A DNA stretch of 14,725 nucleotides from positions 1-14,725 of the forward strand of contig CAKPOI010000037.1 of assembly GCA_934169775.1 (NCBI GenBank). Direction: 5' to 3'. Positions 14,434 through 14,725 of the stretch are shown here, in pieces. The notes under the pieces are model-generated. The model saw only the letters and a list, made by a program, of their open reading frames with translations. It was not told the DNA's origin and made no database searches. The position numbers and the translations under genes are program-made. Origin of the DNA: an uncultured Clostridia bacterium. GTDB lineage: Bacteria; Bacillota; Clostridia; TANB77; CAG-508. Each line of letters opens with the position of its first letter. Positions within the stretch are counted from its first letter, which is position 1.

Positions 14434-14725
14434 CTACACCACCAACACCGCACGGAAGCCGCCGCCGCTGTAGCCGTCACCGAAAGTAATGTTTGAGTCC
14501 AACACACCAGCAACACCGCCGTCGCTGCAACCGCCACCACGTATGACAAACGGACAAGCCAAATGTCCTATTAGTGTTAGATCGCCATCCCATGCATATC
14601 CATATCCAGCTGAACCAGCTACTGCATTTGCTGCTGATGTAAACCAGTTCCAATTTTCACTTGTTCCATATGGAGCATAAAATGCAAATGATGATGCTAC
14701 TTCATTTACTCCTATACCTTTATGT
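14434..14725 (-). CDS. C-terminal 96 residues of a probable DGR target protein (CLec/FGE-like fold), 5' end outside window
   Basis: The open frame enters from the right edge and ends at TAG 14434-14436. The C-terminal fold reads ENWNWFTSAANAVAG, then GYAWDGDLTLIG, then IRGGGCSDGGVAGVLDSN and finally GGGFRAVLVV. This W...RGG...AGV...GFRxVL order is typical of C-type-lectin/formylglycine-generating-enzyme-like domains at the C-terminus of diversity-generating retroelement targets, which display variable ligand-binding surfaces. From Arg62 of this fragment (14541) to the stop, the coding strand is about 62% GC by my count and has few adenines (12 of 108). The codons are mostly GGC, GGT, AGC, GAC, TGC and TAC, unlike the surrounding AT-rich genome. 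The N-terminal part, localisation and any signal peptide are outside the window. Alternative: a non-diversified FGE-like surface protein. Confidence 0.75.
   Translation of the reverse strand, partial: HKGIGVNEVASSFAFYAPYGTSENWNWFTSAANAVAGSAGYGYAWDGDLTLIGHLACPFVIRGGGCSDGGVAGVLDSNITFGDGYSGGGFRAVLVV
14437..14541 (-). repeat. Putative DGR variable region (VR)
   Basis: The last 35 codons have runs of NNY codons (GGT TGC AGC GAC GGC GGT; later GAC GGC TAC AGC GGC GGC). That pattern is what adenine-directed mutagenesis of AAC/AAT template codons produces. An invariant GC-rich 3' end (TTCCGTGCGGTGTTG) could be the initiation-of-mutagenic-homology segment. The 5' limit is approximate and may extend to about 14557. 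No template repeat is present in this window. Confidence 0.6.

Noticed and set aside
14489..14680. Plus-strand open frame opposite the variable-region gene
   Set aside because: It has no ribosome binding site and is an antisense shadow of the Gly/Ser-rich codons; the minus-strand frame matches a known fold.

Overview
The window comes from a very AT-rich, low-GC Gram-positive genome, most likely a spore-forming member of the Clostridia and possibly an uncultured gut lineage. The evidence is strong AT bias, AGGA/GGGGG-type ribosome binding sites, consensus sigma-A promoters, sporulation genes (yqfC, yqfD, pdaA) and an agr-type peptide quorum-sensing locus. The species cannot be named from sequence alone.

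Layout. Positions 1-73: tRNA-Gly(TCC) on the minus strand, with its own consensus promoter. 183-2408 (minus): yerB-like DUF3048 protein, YlbF/YmcA-family protein, membrane zinc peptidase. 2448-2492: nested hairpin that probably terminates the preceding operon. 2513-5773 (minus): yqfC, yqfD, an unrecognised 411-codon gene and ybeY; the unknown gene lies where phoH usually sits. 5806-6625 (minus): frameshifted pdaA-type spore-cortex deacetylase. 6932-8981 (plus): LytTR response regulator and AgrC-like sensor kinase, the kinase interrupted by an in-frame TAA. 9143-9952 (minus): agrB followed by a 39-residue agrD that is too short for standard ORF calling. The two halves of the agr system therefore converge on a hairpin-rich spacer. 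10175-11771 (minus): SAM methyltransferase and a frameshifted RluA-type pseudouridine synthase. 11896-11949: two 23-bp direct repeats. 11953-12165: small membrane protein. 12341-14128 (minus): uvrC. 14434-14725 (minus): the 3' end of a gene whose last ~35 codons are GC-rich, adenine-poor and full of Gly/Ser/Asp NNY codons.

The most interesting element is that right-edge gene. Its C-terminus has the RGG...AGV...GFRxVL pattern of the C-type-lectin/formylglycine-enzyme-like fold used by diversity-generating retroelement (DGR) targets. The composition is what adenine-specific mutagenic retrohoming leaves in a variable region. A hairpin with a T-tract follows the stop codon. The template repeat and reverse transcriptase are not in this window.

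The second theme is damage. Four genes (yqfC, pdaA, agrC-like, rluA-like) each carry one single-nucleotide lesion: three apparent 1-nt insertions and one nonsense codon. All four reconstruct to full length when that position is corrected. Either the assembly has residual errors here or the strain has lost peptide sensing and part of its sporulation machinery.

How the genes would work together if intact: AgrB processes AgrD into a cyclic peptide, the AgrC-like kinase senses it, and the LytTR regulator probably binds direct repeats in front of agrB. The agrA-agrC pair has its own near-consensus promoter, which suggests steady expression of the sensor arm and induced expression of the signal arm.
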